From Oscillospiraceae bacterium (lineage in GTDB: Bacteria > Bacillota > Clostridia > UBA1381 > UBA9506), in contig SVJJ01000011.1 of NCBI GenBank assembly GCA_015069045.1, positions 1 through 50,445 of the forward strand: a stretch of DNA of 50,445 nt, given 5' to 3'. Shown here piece by piece: positions 36,004-45,544 of this stretch; the stretch's first letter is position 1; the number at the start of each line of letters is the position of its first letter. Below the pieces are notes generated by a model. It saw only the letters and a list, made by a program, of their open reading frames with translations, was not told where the DNA came from and made no database searches. A program made the position numbers and the translations under genes.

Positions 36004-39000
36004 ATGAGTAGGAAGATGAAACAATTTATAGCCCTTTTGCTTACGGTTTGCATGCTTTGTTCAGTGATGCCTATCACGATGGCAGCAACCGTAAATGATT
36101 TTATGGATTTTCCAACCGGATGGTCGAAGGAGGCTATGACAGCAGCAGTTGACAATGGTCTTTTATCCGGTGTTACATCCAATGAAATCAGACCCCAGGC
36201 CAACTTAACCCGTGCAGAGGCTGCGACTATTATTACCCGTGCTTTTGGTGCGGTTACAAAAGCAGATATTTCCAGCTATGTAGATGTTTCGCCTTCTGCC
36301 TGGTACTATGAGAGTATAGCAAAGGCAGTTAAAATGGGTGCTCTTAATGGTAAAAGCAGTACGCATATGGAACCGGATGCACCTATTACCCGTGAGGAAA
36401 TTTTTACTATTTTAGCTCGCGTTTTGGTTTTATCTGATGAAAGCTTATCCGGCCTCAGCCGCTTTGGTGACGGTAGCCTGGTGTCCGATTGGGCTGCATC
36501 TTCTGTGTCAGCGTTGGCGGTTAGATACTATGTTAACGGTGATGATGAGGGTAACGTTAATCCAAAAGCCTACATTACCCGTGAAGAATTCGCGCAGCTC
36601 ATGTATAATACCATTAAAACCTATCTTACCAAGTCAACTGCCTATGAGGGCGAGTTGACCGGTATTGTTGTTGTACGCGTTGGTGACGTTTCGCTTAATA
36701 ATGCTACCATTCATGGGGATTTAGTTCTTGGTGACGGCGTTGGTCTTTCTGCAGTTCTTATACAAAATACAACCATTCAGGGCCGGCTGCTGGCACGCGG
36801 CGGTTACAATACACTCCGCAACACCACAACACAAGATGGTGTGGTTGTTAAAAATATGAATGGTGTTACCAGATTTAACAACAGAGAAACAGAATCTGTT
36901 TTTAAGGGTATGCTTGCATACACACCGGTTCAGTTTATAACAGGTGTGGGTCCTGCCAGTTCTGGCGGCAGCAGTGACGGTAATAACGAAGATATAGGGA
37001 CATATAAGGTTATTTTTAAGGTATTGGATGAGGAAGTGGCAAGATTTTCCATTGAGGAATATGCTACCATTGGTTCCCGTATGCCTTCAGACCCGGTGAA
37101 AAATGGTTATACCTTTCATGGTTGGTATGATGAAAATGGAGACCCTGTTGATAGCACTACAGTTGTAGATCGGCGTATGACCGTTACAGCGGACATGAGG
37201 CTCATTACTTACACGGCTAATTTTCACAACCGTGGCGAAATCATTCCTGTTACCTATACCATTGAGGATCCTTCCCTGCCAAGTTTGCTTACACAAGATG
37301 AAGTGACAGTTCCCGGCGCAGACTATGTACTGGATGGATGGTATGATGGGGATGGCAATCCCGTTTCATCAATTCCGGCTATTTCTATTGGCGCACCTTT
37401 AACCATAGATGTATATGCCCGTTGGAAAGTACCCATTTACTATAATGATGCAGGAGACTATGTTCTGATTATTGAAAATGGGACCTTTGGTCAGCAGTTA
37501 CCGGTTCCCAACGAGCAGCTTGGTTATACATTTGATGGTTGGTACGATGAAAACGGAGACCCTGTTGATGAGAATACTTCTGTCGGCTTAAATGGGTTCA
37601 CTATTGAAGCCAGATTTTCTATAAACACATATATGCTGACTCTGTATGATGATGACGAAACAACAATCCTCTATTCAGATGATTTTGATGTTTTAAATAA
37701 AATCACTTTAGAGAACATTGATTTTGATTCCACAACAGATGGGGTGCAAACTCCCGGTAAAACAGGAAAGGTATTCTTAGGCTGGTTTACAGCTGCATCC
37801 GGCGGCACACAAGTTACGGGGGAAGTAGCCATTCCTGCAGGGGATATCCGTAGTGTTGCTCTGTATGCCCATTGGGAAGACGCAACATTAACTGTTAATT
37901 TTTACGAAGGCTACAATGAAACCTATCGGTATTTAACTGAGTCCGGCATCGAGTCCGGTGCTGTTCAGATAGCCTACGGAAAGAGCTTTGCAGAAGCTCA
38001 ACTAAGCGTACCTCAGCCGAAACGGTCAATTTATAAAGATCCTATTTTCACAATAAATCCTGATGATTTTCCAATGAGTGATGGTTCTTTCTTATATCCC
38101 GCAGAGGAAATTTTATATGCTTATCCGGCGTTATGGTATGTGGATGATAGCGGCAAGATGGTCCCCTTTGATGAAAATGTATCCATCACTAAAAATATGA
38201 GCGTATTTATGCTCTATAAAAACTTTGGTGTTAACCTTTATTTAAACGACGAGACAGCTTTAGTTTCTACATCCTATGAACTTGATGAAACCAGAGCGGT
38301 TGATTCAGCTAAAGGCTTATTAATCAATGGCGGAACAGAGTTAAACCTTGCCATTCAACAAGATCGGATACCAAATTACGATGAAAGAATAGCAGCCCTT
38401 TACAATCGTTTAGCATCTACTGGTGTTATGGATTCATCCGGTAATATTAAAATTTATCCCTTATCTGTCCCGATTTCTCAGTTTATCTCAGAGACAACGG
38501 CTGCCGGCATGATTAAAACATATATTCGTGATGTGATAAACGATCCAACCTTGTTGGAATCTATGTTGACAATGATAGATGCGTCTATATTGGTGAATGA
38601 AATTGGCGTTGAAAACCTGATTGGTATGCTAACGGATGTGGATCTGTTGCAGTTGATTAAAAATCAAAAAGCAGCATCGGTTGATTTCATTTACGGCGAT
38701 TTGACAAGTGCTACTTCCCAATTGCGTGATGAAATTGTTGCCTATGTTCGTACCGATGGGGAGTTCCGCGGCATGCTTATTAATGAAGCAGTGGGCGTTT
38801 TAAAAGGAACCATTACGAATGCACCCATGAAAAGCGCTATATTGTCCTATATTCAGGGACAACTGAGCAGTAACCAACCGAATGATTTGCAAAATTTATT
38901 TGTAGATACTATTTTAACCTCCCTGCGGGCGGCACAAAACAGTACTGCATCTAATCCCTATACTGACCCTTATGGCATTATGTCCACTTTGCGTGGTGGC

Positions 39001-42000
39001 GCATTGTCTGACCTGCTCATGAACTCCTTGCTGCCTGCAAATGATGGCAATCCGGTTACTGACCCCTATGGCATTATGGGAGAAATAAAAACCTATGACA
39101 GTGACTTGAATAAACAAGTGGCCAGCGTGATTTTGGATGCTGTGGATGAGGAGGAAGATTTTGATGAGGATCCTATAACCGGAGAAAGTCAAAATCCGGC
39201 TATTCAATACTTAGTGGGCCAAATTAAAACAGATCATTCAGACCTTCAAATGATTGTCATTGATGATTTAGAGGACAAACTGGCTGCACGGAATGAGGCG
39301 ATCCTCAACAAGGTCATTTTCTATGTAAAGGATCATTTGACTGCTGAAGAAGAGAATATAATTGCAGGTAGCATCAAACAAACTCTGCGGGGCGTGGATG
39401 GTACACTTCGTGAACTTGTTTTAACGGAGGAAAGTATTAAGATATTACTGGAAAATCCCAGCGCTGATACAAAGACTATGTTGATAGGTGAGTTGGTTTC
39501 AGAAGATGTCCTTACCGTTCTTTTGAGCGATTCTACTCTTAAACAAGAGTTGTTGCTTCAGGCTCTTACTAAGACAGACTTTGTTGATTATCTGTATGAA
39601 ATTGACCAGTTTAAATCTTATGTAATTGGTGAGGTTAAGGGATATACAACCACCACCCATCTGCATGAAACATTGGTTAACTTATCATTAACAGACTCAA
39701 TGACAACGGAGTTGTTGTCGGAAATAAAGAGCGATGATACCTTCAAAGCTCTGTTTGCGGCAGCAGATGGGGTTACACCGGAGGGTGAATTACGACAGAC
39801 CGTTTTAGATTCCATTGTATTAAGTGATTATGTGTCTGATGAGTCAGATTTCTGGGCTTATATTTTGGATTATGGGACCTATGGCAACTATGACTTTATT
39901 TCATCTGACATGCTGGCAACTATTCGTAACACATGCGGTAATCCCCATTTGCTATCAGACCCTCAGAAACAATTGGCATATAACGAAGGCTTACCTGTAG
40001 AGGCAAGAAGTGAATTGGAGACTCAATTTGCGTCCTTTAAAACAGGTGTTGTAAATGATTTAGCTGCAGGTAATGATATTGCCAACGAAGATGCAAAGAC
40101 AACAATTAATGAATATATTTTAGAGCTTGTTCAGAATTATGCAAATGATGTAACCGGCCCTGCGGATGATGTTATTGAGAGTATATTACTTTCTTATGTT
40201 CGTGACCTTTTAACAACATCTTCCGGGGATGATGATATTGACGCATTGGTTGAAGAACTGAAAGATGCGTTTATTCAGGATGTTGAGAACGGCACAATTT
40301 CAGTTCCCGATGAGGATATTATTGACTTTGCTGCAACACATACGGACATTATGAAGTCTGTTGTAGAGGATGACTATGATACCATTATAAGCTATATTGC
40401 AGAAGATGTTGAGACTGTTCCGGAGTTAAAGACTCAAATGGATTCTTTACTTAAAAGGAAGGCAGAAGAAATTGCCACTGTGGACATCATAAACCTGCTA
40501 GATGCTATGCTGGTTCATATTGATGAGGTGGACGATGTAGATCCACTTGAAGAACAGGCCAGAGGCTTCATAATCGACGAGATCGACCGCTTGTTGGCAG
40601 ATCCTGCTGATACCACCATTGATGAGGGTGTTCAGTCAGTCATTGCAGGCATGTCTGCTAAGGAGATTCATGCTGAGTTGGTTGATGTTTTGCACCATTA
40701 TGACATTAATGCTATTGTTTTAGCGAATATTCAAACCTATATTAGTGGCTTATCCTTCAGCGAAATACAAACAATAGTCAGCGAAAATGAAACTATGGTT
40801 CGCAGCGCTATTAATACCTACATTAATGGTGACGGAACGGCGGATAATCCCGGTTTAACGGATGCGACGTTGGCTACTAAGGTTCTGCAGCAGGAGGATG
40901 CCGTTCGTGGTGTCATTATTTCTGAGATTGGTGCAATGTCCGAGGATACGATTGCCGGTTATTTAAAGGATTTTCTGAATCCGGAGAAAAATACTAATGC
41001 AGCTAGTAATGAGACAATGGTCCGTAGCTCCCTTGATACCTTCCTTATAGATAGTAATGGCACCAATGCAAGTACGATTACAGGTTTGATTCAGGATTAT
41101 ATTTCTGCCTGTGAAACGGAGAGGCTCAATGGTGATTCTACCAAAGCAGATGCCCTGAAGGAAGGTATTGGTGGATTTATTGATGAATTGGATTCTGGGG
41201 AAGATGAAGATGTTGCCTTTATTGCCGCAAATCGTACATTAATTATCAATGGTTTAAATAATGTTGATATCTCTTCTGTTGTGAATAATGACCTAATTAT
41301 TCAATATATTAATCAATTGGGCGATGATGAAGCCGGCAGAGAACGAAAACGACAGATTGCCGATAAGATTTATGAGGTATTTACAGGCTTGCCTCATTAC
41401 GCACCTTTTATGGACAGCATGCAAAACAACGAGCCTCTCATGGTTACGAAAGAAAATTTGACTTTTATAACCATTGCAAATGCGGCAATTGGTGGTTTGA
41501 CTTATGCTTCTATTACAAGCAATACGGATAACCCGACCTTAGAAAGAGTCGAGCAGATTTTAGGGGAGGAAGTATTAGCACACTACTGTGACACTGCAAT
41601 TGGTGACTATTCAGATGGGTTATCACAGGTAATTGAAGAAGTAGACTTGAGTGTAGATGTAAATGAGAGCGCATCTTATACCACCGATGTAACGGTTTAC
41701 ATTAATATAGTGGATGAAATTCTGGCACCCTTATATGAAAAAGCGAAGAATGAATTGGTAGCAAGGCTGGCAGGTGCCGGGGTATACTATGATGAAAATC
41801 CGTATTTGCAATATTTGGCAACACAAAACTTAATTGGCGTACTGTTTGACGGTGATAGTACTGCAGCATCGGGCAACTTAACAGGTTACACCATTAAGCC
41901 GGAAATGGATTACTACGATCACATGGTTAACACCTTAATTGTAGCGGATGATGCGTTAACCTGGTATGGTGATGAGGAGAATGTTCCTGTTAACGCCTTA

Positions 42001-42672
42001 GACGCAGTAAAAGAAAGCGTAGTGGGAGAAGCATTGTATGCTCACGAAAGAATAGGTGAATTATTAGAAGCCTATCATGTGGAAGGTTCCTTACCATCCC
42101 AATTAGAAAATGTAATTAACAGTATAGACCGCGTCAATGATTTACTGGTTAGCTTCCATTCTCAAATCAGCAACATGTTGAATAGATATCTGGGCAGCAA
42201 TTTGAATCAAAAATTTGAAACGGATCAGGTGTTAGACAATGAAAGATTCCAGACAGCCTTTGATATTATGATTGGTGTGGAGGACCCCGTTTTCACAATT
42301 GACAGCCTTTACGACTTATTCTATCGCTATGATGAGGCACTGCAGGAAAGATTACAAACCTTGATTGATAGCGGTAGGTTACAGGCTGCTGTTACAAGGT
42401 TTGAGGAACTTTCTTTTGGCGGATTAGGCTCCCTGGGAAGTGCAGGTGCTACCTTAGAACAGCAACTGAATGAAATTCGGGATACCGGCAAGGTGCAAAG
42501 TGCCTTTAACTCACTTTACGATGTTCTGGTTGTTGTTGCTGAGCATGGTATCGAGCCCTTCCGTGTAGACGAAAATGTTACTAATATTGGCGATGAACGG
42601 TATGTAGAAGATGCATATGCGTTTAGCTTGCGTGGTCTGACAGTGAAATTGAGTCGTTTTTATGCGGCATAG
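36004..42672 (+). CDS. Giant SLH-domain surface protein with InlB-type repeats and a long helical region
   Basis: 2222 residues. After a signal peptide (MKQFIALLLTVCMLCSVMP region), three SLH domains occupy about residues 30-215 and would hold the protein to the secondary wall polymer. Residues ~215-300 form a short beta-helix-like segment (NATIHGDLVLGDGVGLSAVL). Residues ~334-620 hold several InlB/Flg_new-type repeats, with GWYDENGDPVD occurring at residues 373 and 512. From about 780 to the C-terminus there are ~1400 acidic, helical residues with degenerate repeats and no family I recognise. It is adjacent to another SLH protein and probably shares its transcript. AAGGAG precedes the ATG. 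Confidence 0.88.
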   Translation: MSRKMKQFIALLLTVCMLCSVMPITMAATVNDFMDFPTGWSKEAMTAAVDNGLLSGVTSNEIRPQANLTRAEAATIITRAFGAVTKADISSYVDVSPSAWYYESIAKAVKMGALNGKSSTHMEPDAPITREEIFTILARVLVLSDESLSGLSRFGDGSLVSDWAASSVSALAVRYYVNGDDEGNVNPKAYITREEFAQLMYNTIKTYLTKSTAYEGELTGIVVVRVGDVSLNNATIHGDLVLGDGVGLSAVLIQNTTIQGRLLARGGYNTLRNTTTQDGVVVKNMNGVTRFNNRETESVFKGMLAYTPVQFITGVGPASSGGSSDGNNEDIGTYKVIFKVLDEEVARFSIEEYATIGSRMPSDPVKNGYTFHGWYDENGDPVDSTTVVDRRMTVTADMRLITYTANFHNRGEIIPVTYTIEDPSLPSLLTQDEVTVPGADYVLDGWYDGDGNPVSSIPAISIGAPLTIDVYARWKVPIYYNDAGDYVLIIENGTFGQQLPVPNEQLGYTFDGWYDENGDPVDENTSVGLNGFTIEARFSINTYMLTLYDDDETTILYSDDFDVLNKITLENIDFDSTTDGVQTPGKTGKVFLGWFTAASGGTQVTGEVAIPAGDIRSVALYAHWEDATLTVNFYEGYNETYRYLTESGIESGAVQIAYGKSFAEAQLSVPQPKRSIYKDPIFTINPDDFPMSDGSFLYPAEEILYAYPALWYVDDSGKMVPFDENVSITKNMSVFMLYKNFGVNLYLNDETALVSTSYELDETRAVDSAKGLLINGGTELNLAIQQDRIPNYDERIAALYNRLASTGVMDSSGNIKIYPLSVPISQFISETTAAGMIKTYIRDVINDPTLLESMLTMIDASILVNEIGVENLIGMLTDVDLLQLIKNQKAASVDFIYGDLTSATSQLRDEIVAYVRTDGEFRGMLINEAVGVLKGTITNAPMKSAILSYIQGQLSSNQPNDLQNLFVDTILTSLRAAQNSTASNPYTDPYGIMSTLRGGALSDLLMNSLLPANDGNPVTDPYGIMGEIKTYDSDLNKQVASVILDAVDEEEDFDEDPITGESQNPAIQYLVGQIKTDHSDLQMIVIDDLEDKLAARNEAILNKVIFYVKDHLTAEEENIIAGSIKQTLRGVDGTLRELVLTEESIKILLENPSADTKTMLIGELVSEDVLTVLLSDSTLKQELLLQALTKTDFVDYLYEIDQFKSYVIGEVKGYTTTTHLHETLVNLSLTDSMTTELLSEIKSDDTFKALFAAADGVTPEGELRQTVLDSIVLSDYVSDESDFWAYILDYGTYGNYDFISSDMLATIRNTCGNPHLLSDPQKQLAYNEGLPVEARSELETQFASFKTGVVNDLAAGNDIANEDAKTTINEYILELVQNYANDVTGPADDVIESILLSYVRDLLTTSSGDDDIDALVEELKDAFIQDVENGTISVPDEDIIDFAATHTDIMKSVVEDDYDTIISYIAEDVETVPELKTQMDSLLKRKAEEIATVDIINLLDAMLVHIDEVDDVDPLEEQARGFIIDEIDRLLADPADTTIDEGVQSVIAGMSAKEIHAELVDVLHHYDINAIVLANIQTYISGLSFSEIQTIVSENETMVRSAINTYINGDGTADNPGLTDATLATKVLQQEDAVRGVIISEIGAMSEDTIAGYLKDFLNPEKNTNAASNETMVRSSLDTFLIDSNGTNASTITGLIQDYISACETERLNGDSTKADALKEGIGGFIDELDSGEDEDVAFIAANRTLIINGLNNVDISSVVNNDLIIQYINQLGDDEAGRERKRQIADKIYEVFTGLPHYAPFMDSMQNNEPLMVTKENLTFITIANAAIGGLTYASITSNTDNPTLERVEQILGEEVLAHYCDTAIGDYSDGLSQVIEEVDLSVDVNESASYTTDVTVYINIVDEILAPLYEKAKNELVARLAGAGVYYDENPYLQYLATQNLIGVLFDGDSTAASGNLTGYTIKPEMDYYDHMVNTLIVADDALTWYGDEENVPVNALDAVKESVVGEALYAHERIGELLEAYHVEGSLPSQLENVINSIDRVNDLLVSFHSQISNMLNRYLGSNLNQKFETDQVLDNERFQTAFDIMIGVEDPVFTIDSLYDLFYRYDEALQERLQTLIDSGRLQAAVTRFEELSFGGLGSLGSAGATLEQQLNEIRDTGKVQSAFNSLYDVLVVVAEHGIEPFRVDENVTNIGDERYVEDAYAFSLRGLTVKLSRFYAA

Positions 42673-42735
42673 TTGTGTTTGCCGAAACAGGTGGTACATT
42701 TTTTACTTGTTTTGGTGTAGTTAAAGGAGGAAAAA

Positions 42736-44034
42736 ATGAAAAGAACGATAAGTATTTTGCTAACCATTTTAATGAGTATGTCTGTTTTTTGTGTAAATGC
42801 CATTACTTTTACTGATGTAGATTTGTCAACAGAACAGGGAAAGGCAATTCAGGCATTAGCTAATGCCGGCATTTTAAATGGTAATGGAGATGGAACGTTT
42901 TTACCTAATGCCCCCATTAAGCGTGCAGAACTTTGTAAAATTATAAACTTGATTTTTGGCTATACTGCCAAAGATGAGGTTGGTTTTAGCGATGTTACTT
43001 CCGATAAGTGGTATTACAACCAGGTGTTAATTGCGAAAAAAGCAGGTTATATTAAAGGTTATGAAGATGGTACTTTTCGCGGAGAAAATTATGTTACCAG
43101 AGAACAGGCCTGTGTTATTTTAGCACGGACAGCGAAACTTACTGATAATGGTAAAGTGTCTGCCGTTACAATTGCTGATGAAGTAGCTGCTTGGGCGTTG
43201 CCTTCCGTTCGGTTGGTTATTGCCCATGGTTATATGAGCTTGGAAGAAGGCAACACCTTCCGTGCGACAGAAAATATTACACGGGGTGAGTTTAGCGAAA
43301 CAAATGTAGATTTTGTTAAACCAAGCGGTGGCAGTATCAGTGGCGGCAGTATAAGCGGTGGTTCCAGTGGTGGTCATAATGGCGGTTCCAATAGCGGCTC
43401 TAATAGCGGTTCCAATAGTGGCTCCAATAGCGGCTCTAATGGCTCTGACAATGGAGGCGAGCCCGCTCCATCCACCTATACAATCACTTTTGAAACAAAT
43501 GGTGCAGAGGAAACCATCCAAAGCCAAACCATAGCGGCTAATGGCAAAGCCACAAAGCCTGCCACTCCCCGTAAACGCGGTGGTTATGTTTTCAAAAATT
43601 GGTATACAGATGAAGGGCTAACTGCGGTATATGATTTTAATACACAGGTCACAGCATCCTTTACATTGTATGCCGGATGGGATGCAATTGATTTGGAGAC
43701 TGTTAATGACGAAATGATATATCATCTCGAAAAAGCCAGCGCTGCATTGGTGGAAGGGAAATACAGTTTTGCAGTAGGAGATCAAAGAAACATTATTATT
43801 TATGTTGAAACCTGTATTAATGATGCCATTAGCCAGCAAAACGATTGGGTTATTGATGAAGCCTTTATTATGGAAGAATATGGTCAAGAAAATGGTGAGA
43901 TTGATAAGGCGTCTGACTTATATCATGGACTTACAGAATATGCTCTTACAGCATTTCACCAACAGGTATCTCTTCTTAATGATGCATGTCAAGGCAGTAT
44001 TGCATGGCTATTTAATAAATTTGGTCTTCTATAA
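42736..44034 (+). CDS. SLH-domain surface protein with Gly/Ser/Asn linker and one InlB-type repeat
   Basis: 432 residues. A signal peptide precedes three SLH domains (FTDVDLSTEQGKAIQALANA; FSDVTSDKWYYNQVLIAKKA; and a weaker third around AAWALPSVRLVIAHGY). Residues ~197-245 are a low-complexity Gly/Ser/Asn linker. One InlB/Flg_new repeat (ITFETNGAEETIQSQTI to LYAGW) and a helical C-terminal region of ~115 residues follow. The layout is a shorter version of its giant neighbour 63 bases upstream. AAAGGAGG precedes the ATG; a terminator follows. Confidence 0.9.
   Translation: MKRTISILLTILMSMSVFCVNAITFTDVDLSTEQGKAIQALANAGILNGNGDGTFLPNAPIKRAELCKIINLIFGYTAKDEVGFSDVTSDKWYYNQVLIAKKAGYIKGYEDGTFRGENYVTREQACVILARTAKLTDNGKVSAVTIADEVAAWALPSVRLVIAHGYMSLEEGNTFRATENITRGEFSETNVDFVKPSGGSISGGSISGGSSGGHNGGSNSGSNSGSNSGSNSGSNGSDNGGEPAPSTYTITFETNGAEETIQSQTIAANGKATKPATPRKRGGYVFKNWYTDEGLTAVYDFNTQVTASFTLYAGWDAIDLETVNDEMIYHLEKASAALVEGKYSFAVGDQRNIIIYVETCINDAISQQNDWVIDEAFIMEEYGQENGEIDKASDLYHGLTEYALTAFHQQVSLLNDACQGSIAWLFNKFGLL
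43384..43440 (+). repeat. 12-bp minisatellite inside the SLH gene
   Basis: Nearly five copies of a 12-base unit (consensus ggYtcYaatagY) run in frame and encode the Gly-Ser-Asn-Ser linker. Length is a multiple of three, so copy-number change would alter linker length without breaking the frame. Confidence 0.85.
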
Positions 44035-44052
44035 TTGAGGTTATGAAAGATG

Positions 44053-44098
44053 AAAAACACCTGTCCTTACCCTTTGTGGGAAAGAGAGGTGTTTTTCT
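44053..44098 (+). terminator. Intrinsic terminator after the SLH gene
   Basis: An outer stem aaaaacacct/aggtgttttt with an imperfect inner stem (accc/tggg) lies 20 bases after the SLH gene stop. The right arm ends in a T run, giving a typical terminator at the end of the surface locus. Confidence 0.85.
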
Positions 44099-44226
44099 AT
44101 TTTGTTGTGCAACTTTACCGAATTATTTTTTTTATTTTTGGTCAAAAATAGCCTAACAATTTATGAAGAATTATGGTATCATAATACATGTGAATTAATG
44201 TTTCAATTACGAGGAGGTAAACAATA

Positions 44227-45342
44227 ATGGCAAGTCTTAATCTAAAGGGCATATATAAAAAATATGCCGGTGGGGTTACGGCTGTAAGCGACTTCAATTT
44301 AGATATTGATGATAAAGAGTTTGTCGTTTTAGTTGGTCCTTCGGGTTGCGGTAAATCAACAACACTCAGAATGATTGCCGGACTTGAAGAAATTACAGAA
44401 GGTGAGCTTTACATTGGCGACCGCATGGTTAATGATGTTGCACCAAAGGATAGGGATATTGCAATGGTTTTCCAGAACTATGCATTGTATCCTCATATGA
44501 CTGTATATGATAATATGGCATTTGGCTTAAAATTGAATAAAATGCCTAAAGCAGAAATAAAAAAACGTGTTGAAGAAGCTGCTAGGATTTTGGACATTCA
44601 GCATTTATTGGACAGAAAGCCAAAGGCTCTTTCCGGCGGTCAGAGACAGAGAGTTGCCCTGGGTCGTGCTATTGTGCGTGAACCTAAAGTTTTCTTGATG
44701 GATGAGCCCCTTTCAAACTTAGATGCTAAGTTGAGAGGTCAGATGAGAACAGAAATCAGTAAATTACATAAGAGACTACAAACAACCTTTATTTATGTAA
44801 CCCATGACCAAACAGAGGCTATGACCATGGGTACCAGAATTGTTGTTATGAAGGATGGTTTTATCCAGCAAATTGATTCTCCTCAGGTCTTATATGAAAA
44901 GCCCAATAATGTCTTTGTTGCAGGGTTTATTGGTAGCCCACCGATGAACTTTATTGATGCAGAACTGCAAGAAGCCGCTGGTGGCGGTTTACAACTGACA
45001 TTTGGTAACACAACGATTAAGCTGCCCGAAGCGAAGGCTAAAGCCTTAGAAGGAACTGAATATGTTGGCAAAACAGTGTTGATGGGCATTCGTCCCGAGA
45101 ATATTCATGACGAGGCTGTCATGGCAGGCATGAGTCCTGATTGTGCAGTAACGGCTCATGTAGATGTTACTGAAATGATGGGTGCAGAAACCTATCTTTA
45201 TGTAACGATTGAAGATACGTCGTTTGTAGCCAGAGTTAACCCCAGAACAAAAGCTAAAGTCGGTGATACCATTACTTTAATTCTGGATGGTAACAGAATT
45301 CATCTGTTTGATAAAGAAACAGAAATGACTATTTTAAATTAA
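44227..45342 (+). CDS. ugpC: Sugar ABC transporter ATP-binding protein (MsmX/UgpC type)
   Basis: A 371-residue ATPase of the MalK/MsmX class. Walker A is GPSGCGKST, the Q loop MVFQNYALYP, the signature LSGGQRQRVALGRA and Walker B VFLMDEPLSNLD; the H loop is VTHDQTEA. The C-terminal ~130 residues form the regulatory TOBE/OB domain. No permease or binding protein is adjacent, and terminators lie on both sides, so it is a single-gene unit; in Bacillus, MsmX is likewise a stand-alone ATPase shared by several sugar importers. GAGGAGG precedes the ATG. Confidence 0.93.
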   Translation: MASLNLKGIYKKYAGGVTAVSDFNLDIDDKEFVVLVGPSGCGKSTTLRMIAGLEEITEGELYIGDRMVNDVAPKDRDIAMVFQNYALYPHMTVYDNMAFGLKLNKMPKAEIKKRVEEAARILDIQHLLDRKPKALSGGQRQRVALGRAIVREPKVFLMDEPLSNLDAKLRGQMRTEISKLHKRLQTTFIYVTHDQTEAMTMGTRIVVMKDGFIQQIDSPQVLYEKPNNVFVAGFIGSPPMNFIDAELQEAAGGGLQLTFGNTTIKLPEAKAKALEGTEYVGKTVLMGIRPENIHDEAVMAGMSPDCAVTAHVDVTEMMGAETYLYVTIEDTSFVARVNPRTKAKVGDTITLILDGNRIHLFDKETEMTILN

Positions 45343-45356
45343 TTGAGCTTTATGAG

Positions 45357-45397
45357 AGATTGCAGTTTATTGTAGAATATACTGCAATCTTTTTTTG
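45357..45397 (+). terminator. Intrinsic terminator after the ABC ATPase gene
   Basis: A 10-bp perfect stem agattgcagt/actgcaatct with a 14-base A+T-rich loop is followed by TTTTTTT. It begins 14 bases after the stop codon. Confidence 0.92.
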
Positions 45398-45427
45398 TGG
45401 AGAATACCCGTTATTATTTTATGCCTT

Positions 45428-45457
45428 AGGAAATTTAAAGGAAAAGGTAAATTTCCT
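45428..45457 (+). promoter_or_regulatory. Inverted repeat next to the pyrK promoter, candidate operator
   Basis: A perfect 9-bp inverted repeat aggaaattt/aaatttcct with a 12-base spacer ends on the first base of the -35 box of the pyrK promoter. The position suits an operator, but the cognate regulator is unknown; it would lie outside the transcript, so it is not a PyrR-type RNA site. Confidence 0.4.
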
Positions 45458-45485
45458 TGCAATTAGTAGCAATATTTGTTATAAT
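45457..45485 (+). promoter_or_regulatory. Promoter of pyrK-pyrD
   Basis: TTGCAA (45457-45462) and TATAAT (45480-45485) are separated by 17 bases, and TG precedes the -10 box by one base. This is the best promoter match in the right half of the window. The leader before pyrK is about 55 bases, too short for a PyrR attenuator. Confidence 0.8.
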
Positions 45486-45544
45486 GAAAATTAAGACATT
45501 ATCAGGATTTATATTGCTTTGCAGATATACAAAGGAGATACCCG

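Noticed and set aside
43330-43450. Possible CRISPR-like short repeats
   Set aside because: The repeats are contiguous 12-base in-frame units encoding a linker, with no spacers.
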